From: Schlegelella_A sp036263655
Lineage (GTDB): Bacteria; Pseudomonadota; Gammaproteobacteria; Burkholderiales; Burkholderiaceae_C
DNA: 64,000 nucleotides
Direction: 5' to 3'
NCBI GenBank assembly: GCA_036263655.1
Contig: DATAGP010000062.1
Coordinates: 84,486-148,485 of the forward strand
The notes beneath the pieces were generated by a model that searched no databases, was not told the DNA's origin, and worked only from the letters and a program-made list of their open reading frames with translations. Each line of letters begins with the position of its first letter. The stretch's first letter is position 1. Positions 45,854 through 55,194 of this stretch are shown piece after piece. The position numbers and the translations under genes were made by a program.

Positions 45854-47113
45854 TCACGACACGCGCTCGATGGCGGCGCCGATGCCCATCAGCTTGGCTT
45901 CCATGCGGTCGTAGCCGCGGTCGAGGTGGTAGATGCGGTCGATCACCGTCTCGCCCTCGGCGACCAGCCCGGCGATCACGAGGCCGGCCGAGGCGCGCAG
46001 GTCGGTCGCCATGACCGCCGCGCCGGAGAGCCTGGGCACGCCCTGGACGACGGCGATGCGGCCGTCGACGTCGACGTGCGCGCCGAGGCGCAGCAGCTCG
46101 TTGACGTGCATGAACCGGTTCTCGAAGATGGTCTCGGTGATGGTGGCCGCGCCGTCGGCGATGCAGTCGAGCGCCATCAGCTGGGCCTGCATGTCGGTCG
46201 GGAACGCCGGGTACTCGCTGGTGCGAAAGCTCACCGCGCGCAGGCGCGCGTCGGCGCGCACCCGCACCCAGCCGTCGCCCGCCTCGATCGTCGCGCCGGC
46301 CTCGCGCAGCTTGTCGATGATCGCCTGGAGGTGGTCGGCGCGCGCCTGGCGCAGGACGACGTCGCCGCCGGTCGCCGCCACGGCGCAGAGGAAGGTCCCG
46401 GCCTCGATGCGGTCGGGAACGATGCGGTGCGAGGCGCCATGCAGGCGGTCGACGCCCTCGATGCGGATCCGGCTGGTCCCGTGCCCCTCGATGCGCGCGC
46501 CCATCGCGATCAGCATCTCGGCGAGATCGGGGATCTCCGGCTCCTGGGCCGCGTTCTCGAGCACCGTCTCGCCCTGCGCGAGCGTCGCCGCCATCAGCAG
46601 GTTCTCGGTGCCGGTGACCGTGACCATGTCCGTGGTGATGCGCGCACCCTTCAGGCGGTCGGCGCGGGCGACGATGTAGCCGTGCTCGACGACGATGTCG
46701 GCGCCCATCGCCTGCAGCCCCTTGATGTGCTGGTCGACCGGGCGCGTGCCGATCGCGCAGCCGCCCGGGAGCGAGACGCGCGCCTGGCCGAAGCGCGCGA
46801 GCAGCGGGCCGAGCACCAGAATCGACGCCCGCATCGTCTTGACGAGCTCGTAGGCCGCTTCGTGCGAAGTGACCTCGCTGGCGTCGAGGCTCACCGTGGC
46901 GTCGGCGCCCTCGCCGCGCTCCACGCCGACGCCGAGGTTGCGCAGCAGCTTGAGCATCGTGGCCACGTCCTGCAGCCGCGGCACGTTCGAGAGCTGGATG
47001 CGGTCGCGCGTGAGGAGCGCCGCACACAGCTCCGGCAGGGCTGCGTTCTTGGCGCCGGAGATGACGACTTCGCCCTCGAGCCGGCGGCCGCCACGGATGC
47101 GCAGTTTGTCCAT
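45854..47113 (-). CDS. murA: UDP-N-acetylglucosamine 1-carboxyvinyltransferase
   Basis: 419 aa; first committed step of peptidoglycan synthesis and target of fosfomycin. VISGAKNAALPELCAALLT at the N-terminus, the reactive cysteine in LPGGCAIGTRPVDQH, and DLRASAGLVIAGLVAEGET near the end. Leads the his genes on the same strand, with 16 bases to hisG, as in other betaproteobacteria. Confidence 0.97.
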   Translation of the reverse strand: MDKLRIRGGRRLEGEVVISGAKNAALPELCAALLTRDRIQLSNVPRLQDVATMLKLLRNLGVGVERGEGADATVSLDASEVTSHEAAYELVKTMRASILVLGPLLARFGQARVSLPGGCAIGTRPVDQHIKGLQAMGADIVVEHGYIVARADRLKGARITTDMVTVTGTENLLMAATLAQGETVLENAAQEPEIPDLAEMLIAMGARIEGHGTSRIRIEGVDRLHGASHRIVPDRIEAGTFLCAVAATGGDVVLRQARADHLQAIIDKLREAGATIEAGDGWVRVRADARLRAVSFRTSEYPAFPTDMQAQLMALDCIADGAATITETIFENRFMHVNELLRLGAHVDVDGRIAVVQGVPRLSGAAVMATDLRASAGLVIAGLVAEGETVIDRIYHLDRGYDRMEAKLMGIGAAIERVS

Positions 47114-47164
47114 CGATCGGTTCCGTGATCGGTCCGGGCGGCGCCCGGCGCCGAACGGCCGGTG

Positions 47165-47440
47165 TCAGTGCGGGTGGGAAGAGGAAGGGGAAGAGGCGCG
47201 CTCGGCGGCCCATTCCTCGGGCGTCAGCGTCTTCATCGAGAGCGCATGAATCTGCTCGCGCATTCTATCGCCGAGGGCCCGGTAGACCCGCTGGTGGCGG
47301 GCGATGCGGCTGGCGCCTTCGAACTCGGCCGAGACGATGGTGGCGAAGAAGTGCCGGCCGTCGCCCTCGACTTCCAGGTGCTCGCAGGCAAGGCCGTCGG
47401 CGATGAATCGCTCGATCTCGGCAGGGGTGGGCTCGGCCAT
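47165..47440 (-). CDS. BolA/IbaG family protein
   Basis: 91 aa. HLEVEGDGRHFFATIVSAEF and RHQRVYRALGDRM...IHALSMKTLTPEEW are BolA-family signatures, with the histidine and the invariant region for Fe-S binding with monothiol glutaredoxin. Located just before murA, as ibaG often is, so IbaG is the likelier subtype. Confidence 0.9.
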   Translation of the reverse strand: MAEPTPAEIERFIADGLACEHLEVEGDGRHFFATIVSAEFEGASRIARHQRVYRALGDRMREQIHALSMKTLTPEEWAAERASSPSSSHPH

Positions 47441-47502
47441 GCTCCGATGTTAGCGCGCGCCTTCCCGCTGCACGGGCGCTGCGGTCATGCGGCCGCCCTC
47501 GC

Positions 47503-48279
47503 CTAGTGGCGGATCTTGTAGCCGATCCGCAGCAGGTGCAGACAGACCGCGCACACCGCCGCGAGGCTGAACCCGACGACCCCGAGGCTCAGCCACGGCG
47601 ACACGTCGCTCCGGCCGAAGAAGCCGTGCCGGAAGCCGTCGATCATGTAGAAGAAGGGATTGAGGTGGCTGACCTCGCGCCAGACCGGCGGCAGCGAGGC
47701 GACGGAATAGAACACGCCCGACAGGAACGTCATCGGCATGATGATGAAGTTCTGGAAGGCCGCGATCTGGTCGAACTTCTCCGCCCACAGGCCGGCGATG
47801 AGCCCCAGGGCACCCATCAGGGCCGCGCCGGCGACGGTGAAGAAGACGATCCAGAGCGGGTTGGCGACCTGCAGCGGCGCGAACCAGATCGTCACCAGAA
47901 GGACGCCGGCGCCGACCGCGACGCCGCGCACCACCGACGCACCGACGTAGGCGAGGAACCAGGCCCAGTGCGACAGCGGCGTGACGAGCACGAAGACGAG
48001 GTTGCCGGTGATCTTGCTCTGGATCAGCGACGAGCTCGAATTGGCGAACGCGTTCTGCAGCACGCTCATCATCACCAGGCCCGGGATGAGGAAGCTGGTG
48101 TAGCCGACGGAGCCGAAGACGGTGATCCGCCCCTCGAGCACGTGGCCGAAGATGAGGAGGTACAGGACGGCCGTCAGCACCGGCGCGGCGACGGTCTGGA
48201 AGCTCACCTTCCAGAAGCGCAGCACTTCCTTGTAGAGCAGGGGCCGCGTCCCGGCGAGAAGGCCGGTCTCCTCCTTCAC
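47503..48279 (-). CDS. ABC-2 type transporter permease
   Basis: 258 aa from the GTG at 48279. Six membrane segments (FQTVAAPVLTAVLYLLIFG first) and the ABC-2 motif around LPPVWREVSHLNPFFYMIDGFRHG. Pairs with the ATPase upstream (GTGA overlap) to export an unknown substrate; YadH-like. In many betaproteobacteria this pair sits near murA and the mla genes. Confidence 0.92.
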   Translation of the reverse strand: MKEETGLLAGTRPLLYKEVLRFWKVSFQTVAAPVLTAVLYLLIFGHVLEGRITVFGSVGYTSFLIPGLVMMSVLQNAFANSSSSLIQSKITGNLVFVLVTPLSHWAWFLAYVGASVVRGVAVGAGVLLVTIWFAPLQVANPLWIVFFTVAGAALMGALGLIAGLWAEKFDQIAAFQNFIIMPMTFLSGVFYSVASLPPVWREVSHLNPFFYMIDGFRHGFFGRSDVSPWLSLGVVGFSLAAVCAVCLHLLRIGYKIRH

Positions 48280-49202
48280 GAGGCGGCCACGCGCATCGGC
48301 GTCTCGCCGCGCATGATCTCGATGAACACGTCCTCGAGGTCGGCCCGGCCGATCTCGAGATCCTCCGGATCGCAGCCGGCCGCATGCAGCACCGAGAGGA
48401 TCGACTGGACCTCGCGCGCGTCGTGCGCGGTGATCTGCACGGTGCGCCCGGTGACGCGGGCGTTGGCGGTCAGGGCCGGCGGCAAAGGGCGGTCGAGCTT
48501 GAAGCTGAGCATCGTGCTCGCCGTTCCCGCCAGCAGCGCCGTCGTGCGGTCGAGGGCGACGACGCGGCCCTGCTTCAGCATCGCGATGCGGCCGCACAGC
48601 GCTTCCGCTTCCTCCAGGTAGTGCGTCGTCAGCAGGACGGTGTGGCCCTCGCGGTTCAGGCGCGACACGAACTGCCAGAGCGTCTGCCTCAGCTCGACGT
48701 CGACGCCGGCGGTCGGCTCGTCGAGCACGATCACCGGCGGGCGATGGACGAGCGCCTGCGCCACCAGCACGCGCCGCTTCATGCCGCCGGAGAGCTGGCG
48801 CATGTTGGCCTCCGCCTTGTCGGCCAAGCCGAGGTTGGCAAGCAGCTCGTCGATCCAGTCGTCGTTGTCACGCACGCCGAAGTAGCCGCTCTGCAGGCGC
48901 AGCGCCTCGCGGACGCTGAAGAAGGGGTCGAACACCAGCTCCTGAGGAACGACCCCGAGGCGGCGACGCGCCTGCGCGTAGTCGGCCACGACGTCATGCC
49001 CGAGCACCGAGACCTTGCCGCTCGTGGCGCGCGCCAGGCCCGCGAGGATGCTGATCAGCGTCGTCTTGCCGGCGCCGTTCGGCCCGAGCAGGCCGAAGAA
49101 CTCGCCCTGCTCGATGTCGAAGCTGACATCGTCGAGCGCCCGGATCTCGCCACGGGCCGAAGGGTAGGTCTTGGCGACGTGCGCGAAGGAGACGGCCGGC
49201 AT
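48276..49202 (-). CDS. ABC-2 type transporter ATP-binding protein
   Basis: 308 aa from the ATG at 49202 (another at 49217). Walker A GPNGAGKT, signature LSGGMKRR, Walker B VIVLDEPTAGVD and TTHYLEEAE are intact. The C-terminal ~70 residues are the accessory domain of YadG/CcmA-like exporters. Divergent from the TetR gene 81 bases away. Confidence 0.93.
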   Translation of the reverse strand: MPAVSFAHVAKTYPSARGEIRALDDVSFDIEQGEFFGLLGPNGAGKTTLISILAGLARATSGKVSVLGHDVVADYAQARRRLGVVPQELVFDPFFSVREALRLQSGYFGVRDNDDWIDELLANLGLADKAEANMRQLSGGMKRRVLVAQALVHRPPVIVLDEPTAGVDVELRQTLWQFVSRLNREGHTVLLTTHYLEEAEALCGRIAMLKQGRVVALDRTTALLAGTASTMLSFKLDRPLPPALTANARVTGRTVQITAHDAREVQSILSVLHAAGCDPEDLEIGRADLEDVFIEIMRGETPMRVAAS

Positions 49203-49283
49203 GGTGGAGCGCGGCATTGTAGGGAGCGGCCGGATGGACAGCCCGGATGCGAGACCCTAGATTGCGCCGACCCGACGCCCGCC

Positions 49284-49952
49284 ATGGCCACGCAGACGAA
49301 GAGACCGCGACGCACCGCAGAGCGCATCCTCGACACGACGCTCGAGCTGTTCAACCGCTTCGGCGAGCCCAACGTGTCGACGACGCTGATCTCGAACGAG
49401 CTCGGCATCAGCCCCGGCAACCTGTACTACCACTACCCCGCGAAGGAAGAGCTGATCACGCGCCTCTTCGAGCGCTACGACGCGGCGCTCACCGAGCTGC
49501 TGCGCGCCGCCGACGACGTCCGCAACGTCGAGGACGCGTGGCTCTTCTTCCACATGCTGTTCGAGCTGATCTGGCGGCATCGCTTCCTGTACCGCGACCT
49601 GAACGACCTGCTCTCCAACAACCGCAAGCTCGAGATGCACTTCCAGTTCGTGCTCCAGCGCAAGGCGCGTGCGGTGCAGTCGGTCCTCGACGGCATCACG
49701 GCAGGCAGCGGCATGTGCATCGATGCGCGCGACGCCGAGCCGGTGGCCACCTCGATGGTCGTCGTGCTGACCTACTGGCTGAGCTTCGAGTACGTGCGCA
49801 ATCCGCGCAAGGCGCTCGAGCCCGAAGGTGCCGGCGCCGCCCTCCTGCGCGGCGCCTTCCACGTGCTCAGCCTGCTGCTGCCGTACCTCGACCCGGCCCA
49901 GCGCGACCACCTGCATGGTCTCGCCACCCACTACGACGCCTCAGGAGACTGA
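49284..49952 (+). CDS. TetR-family regulator
   Basis: 222 aa. N-terminal helix-turn-helix RILDTTLELFNRFGEPNVST, SNELGISPGNLYYHYPAKEEL; the C-terminal ligand domain is a TetR_C-like helical bundle (AWLFFHMLFELIWRHRFLYR). Lies divergently from the ABC exporter and directly before the 49955 gene. It could control either; the ligand is unknown. Confidence 0.92.
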   Translation: MATQTKRPRRTAERILDTTLELFNRFGEPNVSTTLISNELGISPGNLYYHYPAKEELITRLFERYDAALTELLRAADDVRNVEDAWLFFHMLFELIWRHRFLYRDLNDLLSNNRKLEMHFQFVLQRKARAVQSVLDGITAGSGMCIDARDAEPVATSMVVVLTYWLSFEYVRNPRKALEPEGAGAALLRGAFHVLSLLLPYLDPAQRDHLHGLATHYDASGD

Positions 49953-49954
49953 CG

Positions 49955-50740
49955 ATGGCCCGATGGATCGCCTTTCCGCACGACGCCGGCCCGTACACCT
50001 ACGAGCCCGCGGCGCTGAAGAAGAAGTGGGCCCGCCTCCATGCCGGCGATGCCGAGCCCCTGCCGACCGACGACCGCGTCCTCGCCGCCTGGGCCCTGTT
50101 CCATGCCGGCCAGTTCCAGAAGGCCACGGAGGCCGGCCTGAAGGCGCATGCGGCCGGGGCCGGCGCGGGGATGACGGTCGCCAACAAGGCTCAGGCCATC
50201 TATGCGACTTATCTCGAAGCGAGCGAGAAGACGCGCCTCGCGCTCCTGCTCGAGGTCGCCGAGCGGGCCGAGAAGCGGACGCACGAAGCGCCCGAAGAAG
50301 CGAACGCCTGGTACTGCATGGCCTACGCGCTCGGCCGCTACAGCCAGGGCATCAGCATCGGCAAGGCGCTGGCGCAGGGCCTCGGGACCAAGGTGAAGAA
50401 CGCCCTCGAGACGACGATCCGCATGGCGCCGCGGCACGCCGATGCGCACATCGCGCTCGGTGCCTTCCATGCCGAGGTCATCGACAAGGTCGGTTCCCTG
50501 CTCGGCCGCACGCAGGGCGCGAGCAAGGAAGCGGGGCTCGCCAGCTACAAGACGGCGCTGAAGCTGAACCCGGGCTCGGCGATCGCGCGGGTCGAGTACG
50601 CGAACGGCCTGGTCATGCTCGAAGGCGAGAAGCGCATGAAGGAAGCGACGACGCTGTACGAGGAAGCCGCCGCCTGCGAACCCCTGGACGCCACGGAGCG
50701 CCTCGACGTCGAGATGGCAAAGGCCGAGCTCGAGGACTGA
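49955..50740 (+). CDS. TPR-like hypothetical protein
   Basis: 261 aa, soluble. Helical repeats resembling TPR: RVLAAWALFHAGQFQKATEAG, NAWYCMAYALGRYSQGISIG, ADAHIALGAFHAEVIDKVG and GSAIARVEYANGLVMLEGEK. Its start is two bases after the TetR stop, with GGAGACTGACG before it, so the genes are probably one operon. Role unknown; protein-protein contacts likely. Confidence 0.78.
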   Translation: MARWIAFPHDAGPYTYEPAALKKKWARLHAGDAEPLPTDDRVLAAWALFHAGQFQKATEAGLKAHAAGAGAGMTVANKAQAIYATYLEASEKTRLALLLEVAERAEKRTHEAPEEANAWYCMAYALGRYSQGISIGKALAQGLGTKVKNALETTIRMAPRHADAHIALGAFHAEVIDKVGSLLGRTQGASKEAGLASYKTALKLNPGSAIARVEYANGLVMLEGEKRMKEATTLYEEAAACEPLDATERLDVEMAKAELED

Positions 50741-50833
50741 CGGCGCCCGGTCGGTTCCGGCGGCGTCGAACATGCGCATGCGAACGCAGACCGCCCAGCA
50801 TGTGCCGACGTTCTGAGCGACGCCCCGCGAGCG

Positions 50834-52321
50834 TCAGCCGAGGCCGGCCCAGGGCAGCATCATCGTCGTCAGCACGAGCTTCTCGAACTCGGGCTCGAAG
50901 CGGTCGATGATGGCCTGCGGCTCGGCGCAGAGCGCGGCATCGGTGATGAGGCCGAACTGCACGCCGCCGCCGTACGACAGGATGCTGACGCCGACGCCGA
51001 TATCGCCCGAGGCCGGCACCCAGAACATCGTCTGGCGCAGCGTCGAGCCGCAGAAGGAAAGCGGCGCACCCGGTCCGGGCACGTTGGTCATGACCGCGGT
51101 CGACTTCTTCGCGAACAGGCCGAGGATCATGTCCTGCACCGGCTTGGCCATCTGGCCGGCGACGGCGAGCACGGCGAAGGCGAGCAGCGGCTGGTAGCTC
51201 GCCTTCAGCAGCGTCATGCGCGCGCGCACCGCGTACACGCGCGACACCGGGTTCTCGATCCCGATCGGCAGCACGAGCGGCGCCAGGCCGAAGCGGTTGC
51301 CGAGCTTCCAGGCCTCGTCGAGCGGGCGCAGGTTGACCGGCACCATGGCGCGGATCTCCTTGCCCCTCGGGTCGTCGCCCTGCTCGCGCAGCCAGGCACC
51401 GATGGCGCCGGCGACACCCGCGAGCAGGACGTCGTTGATCGAGCAGCCGAGCGCCTTGCCGATGCACTTGACGCGGTCGAGCGGGATCGGCTCGCCCCAG
51501 GCGACGCGCTTGACGCCCGAGGGCTTGCCCTTGAGCCGCGTCGGCGAGTCGTCGGGCATCAGCGCCATCGCCGTGATGTCGCCCATGACCTGGGCCGCGA
51601 GGCGGGCGCTGTCGAACGTGCCGGCGAGGCCCTGCTGCGGATTCGCGAGCAGCTCGAGCGAGCGCGCCATCGACGTCTCGAGCAGGCCGGCGGCCTTGGC
51701 CGAGAGCCCGCCGAGGGGCTTCAGCACGGCCTGGGCGAGCCAGTCACCGCTGTCGCCGTCGTCCCCGCGTGCCTTGCGTGCCGGCGGATCGGCGCCGCCG
51801 TCGGTGATGGACATCATCACCGAGATCAGCGCGATGCCGTCGCCGATGCAGTGGTGGACGCGGGCGACCAGGGCGCTGCCGCCTTCGTAGCCGTCCATCA
51901 GCTCGAACTTCCAGAGCGGCCGGCCGGCGTCGAGGCGCGTGGTCGCCAGCATGCCGACGCGCTCCTGCAGCGCGGCGCGCTCGCCCTGGCCGCGCCGGCG
52001 CGGCAGCTTGCCGCGAACGACGTGACGACGGATGTCGAAGGAGGAGTCGTCGCACCAGTGCGCACCGGCCGCGTCGTGGGTGACGAGCTGGCGAAAGCGC
52101 GGGTACTTCAGGAGCCTGGCCTCGATCCGCTCGCAGAGCGTGCGGTAGTCGATGCCCGGCTGGATCAGCCAGACGCCGACGATCATCATCAGGTTGACGT
52201 CGTTGTCCATGCGCAGCCACGCGGTGTCGACCCGCGACATGCGCTCGCGCAGCCCCGGCGGGATCGCCGCGCGCGGCCTTCTCGGCTTCGTCGCGGCGAC
52301 GAGGGGCGCGGGGCTGCTCAT
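50834..52321 (-). CDS. Wax ester synthase/diacylglycerol acyltransferase
   Basis: 495 aa from ATG 52321. The active-site HHxxxDG is VHHCIGDGIAL at residues 156-162; MTNVPGPGAPLSFCG and the C-terminal SYGGGVQFGLITDAAL match the WS/DGAT family. Transfers acyl-CoA to fatty alcohols or diacylglycerol to make storage neutral lipids, at the membrane or lipid-body surface. Divergent from an acyl-CoA-binding-protein gene, its likely partner in substrate supply. Confidence 0.94.
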   Translation of the reverse strand: MSSPAPLVAATKPRRPRAAIPPGLRERMSRVDTAWLRMDNDVNLMMIVGVWLIQPGIDYRTLCERIEARLLKYPRFRQLVTHDAAGAHWCDDSSFDIRRHVVRGKLPRRRGQGERAALQERVGMLATTRLDAGRPLWKFELMDGYEGGSALVARVHHCIGDGIALISVMMSITDGGADPPARKARGDDGDSGDWLAQAVLKPLGGLSAKAAGLLETSMARSLELLANPQQGLAGTFDSARLAAQVMGDITAMALMPDDSPTRLKGKPSGVKRVAWGEPIPLDRVKCIGKALGCSINDVLLAGVAGAIGAWLREQGDDPRGKEIRAMVPVNLRPLDEAWKLGNRFGLAPLVLPIGIENPVSRVYAVRARMTLLKASYQPLLAFAVLAVAGQMAKPVQDMILGLFAKKSTAVMTNVPGPGAPLSFCGSTLRQTMFWVPASGDIGVGVSILSYGGGVQFGLITDAALCAEPQAIIDRFEPEFEKLVLTTMMLPWAGLG

Positions 52322-52398
52322 GGGGCCGTGAAGATGCTGGGTAACATGCGGCCCGTCAATCGCGGCTTCCACTACGACCCTCGTGCAAGGAGAGATCC

Positions 52399-52653
52399 AT
52401 GGCCGACCTCAAGGCGCAGTTCGAACAGGCCGTCGCCGACTCGAAGAGCCTGCCGGAAAAGCCCGACAACATGACGCTGCTGAAGCTCTATGCGCTCTAC
52501 AAGCAGGCATCGAGCGGCGATGCCGAGGGCAAGCGGCCCGGCTTCGGCGACATGGTTGGGCGCGCCAAGTGGGAGGCCTGGGACGGCCTGCGCGGCAAGT
52601 CCGGCGACGAGGCGATGCAGGAGTACGTCGACCTCGTCGAGTCGCTGAAGTGA
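52399..52653 (+). CDS. Acyl-CoA-binding protein
   Basis: 84 aa four-helix ACBP: FEQAVADSKSLPEKPDNMTL, LKLYALYKQASSGDAEGKRP and RAKWEAWDGLRGKSGDEAMQ. Key Tyr, Lys and Trp contacts for CoA are present. ACBPs bind medium and long acyl-CoA and are scattered in bacteria. AGGAG stands before the ATG. Divergent from the WS/DGAT gene by 77 bases. Confidence 0.95.
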   Translation: MADLKAQFEQAVADSKSLPEKPDNMTLLKLYALYKQASSGDAEGKRPGFGDMVGRAKWEAWDGLRGKSGDEAMQEYVDLVESLK

Positions 52654-52713
52654 CCGCCGGCGCCGCGCCGCGCACGTCGGGGAGAAGGCGGCGCCACTGA
52701 AGCGGCGCGCGGC

Positions 52714-53655
<942 letters not shown>

Positions 53656-53682
53656 CGTGCTTGGGCGTGAGTGACGGAGGTT

Positions 53683-54069
53683 CTAGCGGCGCTTGGCGGG
53701 CGTGGCGCGCGCCGGCGCCGACTTCGCGGCGGCCGGGCGCGGCGCCCTGGCCGGTCGGGCGGCGGCACCCTTGGCCCCGGGGGGCCGCAGCAGCGCATCG
53801 AGCTGGGCCTCGATCTCGCTCTCGATCCTGCCGCTGAACGCGCCGAGCAGGAAGCCGAGCCTGGCGGTGAGGTCGAACGACGCGGCCTCGACGACCAGCC
53901 GTCCGTCGACGCCGGCGCGCCTGAACTCGACGACGTCGCTGTCCTCGCCTTCGATCACCGTGCACTCCATGTCGAACTTCTCCTCGACGGCCTCGGCCCA
54001 CTTCCACGCCATCTTGCGGGCCTTGGCCAGGCCGAGCGCGTGCGCGCGATGGATGTGGATGTCGGCCAT
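53683..54069 (-). CDS. PHA-system family protein (PHA_gran_rgn)
   Basis: 128 aa. MADIHIHRAHALGLAKARKM and RLVVEAASFDLTARLGFLLG match the polyhydroxyalkanoic-acid-system family; the last ~40 residues are a lysine/alanine-rich tail like phasin or histone-H1-type extensions. Probably binds storage granules or nucleoid; no PHA synthase is in this window. Confidence 0.82.
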   Translation of the reverse strand: MADIHIHRAHALGLAKARKMAWKWAEAVEEKFDMECTVIEGEDSDVVEFRRAGVDGRLVVEAASFDLTARLGFLLGAFSGRIESEIEAQLDALLRPPGAKGAAARPARAPRPAAAKSAPARATPAKRR

Positions 54070-54078
54070 GGGAGGTCC

Positions 54079-55194
54079 TCAGGGTGTGGGTGACGACGCT
54101 GCAGCCGCGGCCAGGTGGGCACGCCGCGGGCCCGGCGGCAGCGCGGCGAGCCGGCGCGCCTCGGCGTAGAAGCGCGCGAAGTCGCTGCCCTCGCGCCGGA
54201 ACAGCGCCTCGAACTGCGGCACGAGGTCGTTGTACGCGGCGAGAACGCCGAGCGCGGCGTTGTTGGCGCGCGCGAACCAGCGGTCGTATCCGACGTAGCC
54301 GCCCCAGCGCTCCGCCTTCATCGCCTCGTGCTCGGCACGCATGGCCGCGAACAGCGAGGCCTTCCGCTCGCGCTTCTCGGCGTCGCTGAGGCCGCTGGCA
54401 TAGAGCGCCTGCAGCTCGCCGCGATAGCGCCGCGTCAGGGCGCGGAAGTCGGCGCGCCGCGCCTGCGTGCTCGCCTGCTCCTTTCGCATGGCGTCGCTGC
54501 CGTGCGCCGCCAGCCAGCGGGCACTGCCGATCTGCTCGACCGCCGTGGCGAAGGACTCGTTGAACGAGGTGTCGCCGGGCACGTAGACGACCTGGTGCGC
54601 GAGCTCGTGGAAGACGAGCCGGGCGAGGTCCGGCTCCGGGTAGTGCAGGAAGGTGTTGAGCAGGGGGTCGGCGAGCCATGCGCCCGGCAGCCGGCCCAGC
54701 GTCGAATACGCCGGCACCGGATAGACCAGCGACTCGAGGCCGGCGTCGCGCAGGCTCTCGGCTTCGGCCCGCGCCGCGGCCTCGCTGTAGTAGCCGCGGT
54801 AGCCGACGCAGCCCACGACGACGAAGCACCACGTCTTGAGGGTCAGGCTCAGCTCCGGCGCGGCGACGACGTTCCAGACCGCGGCCGCACGGTTTAGGTC
54901 GGCATAGCGGCGATAGCTCGCGTTGTCGGGCTGGCCCAGCTCGTGCACCGCGAAGTCGCGGATGCGCTGCGACAGCTCGAGTCGCTGCTTCACGGCCGGG
55001 GGCGTCGCCGGGTCGGCAAGCCATTCGGCGACGGGCCGCGCGGCGTTGACGATCTCGAGGTGCCCGGCCGCCGCCTGCGCGTAATAGCGGACCGTGCCGC
55101 AGCCGGATGTCAGACAGACCGCTGCGGTGGCGGCGACGACGGTCGCGGCGAGGCCGCCGCTTGCGAAGATCGCCATCCGCAGCACCCGCTTCAC
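54079..55194 (-). CDS. Aminopeptidase-like metalloprotease lipoprotein
   Basis: 371 aa from a GTG overlapping the oxidoreductase stop (ATG 55176 possible). Lipoprotein signal ending SGC, then the putative-aminopeptidase family: LESLVYPVPAYSTLGRLPG, zinc motif HELAHQ in FHELAHQVVYVPGD and the downstream glutamate region NESFATAVEQIG. Likely anchored in the membrane facing the periplasm and cleaving peptides with zinc. Confidence 0.9.
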   Translation of the reverse strand: MKRVLRMAIFASGGLAATVVAATAAVCLTSGCGTVRYYAQAAAGHLEIVNAARPVAEWLADPATPPAVKQRLELSQRIRDFAVHELGQPDNASYRRYADLNRAAAVWNVVAAPELSLTLKTWCFVVVGCVGYRGYYSEAAARAEAESLRDAGLESLVYPVPAYSTLGRLPGAWLADPLLNTFLHYPEPDLARLVFHELAHQVVYVPGDTSFNESFATAVEQIGSARWLAAHGSDAMRKEQASTQARRADFRALTRRYRGELQALYASGLSDAEKRERKASLFAAMRAEHEAMKAERWGGYVGYDRWFARANNAALGVLAAYNDLVPQFEALFRREGSDFARFYAEARRLAALPPGPRRAHLAAAAASSPTP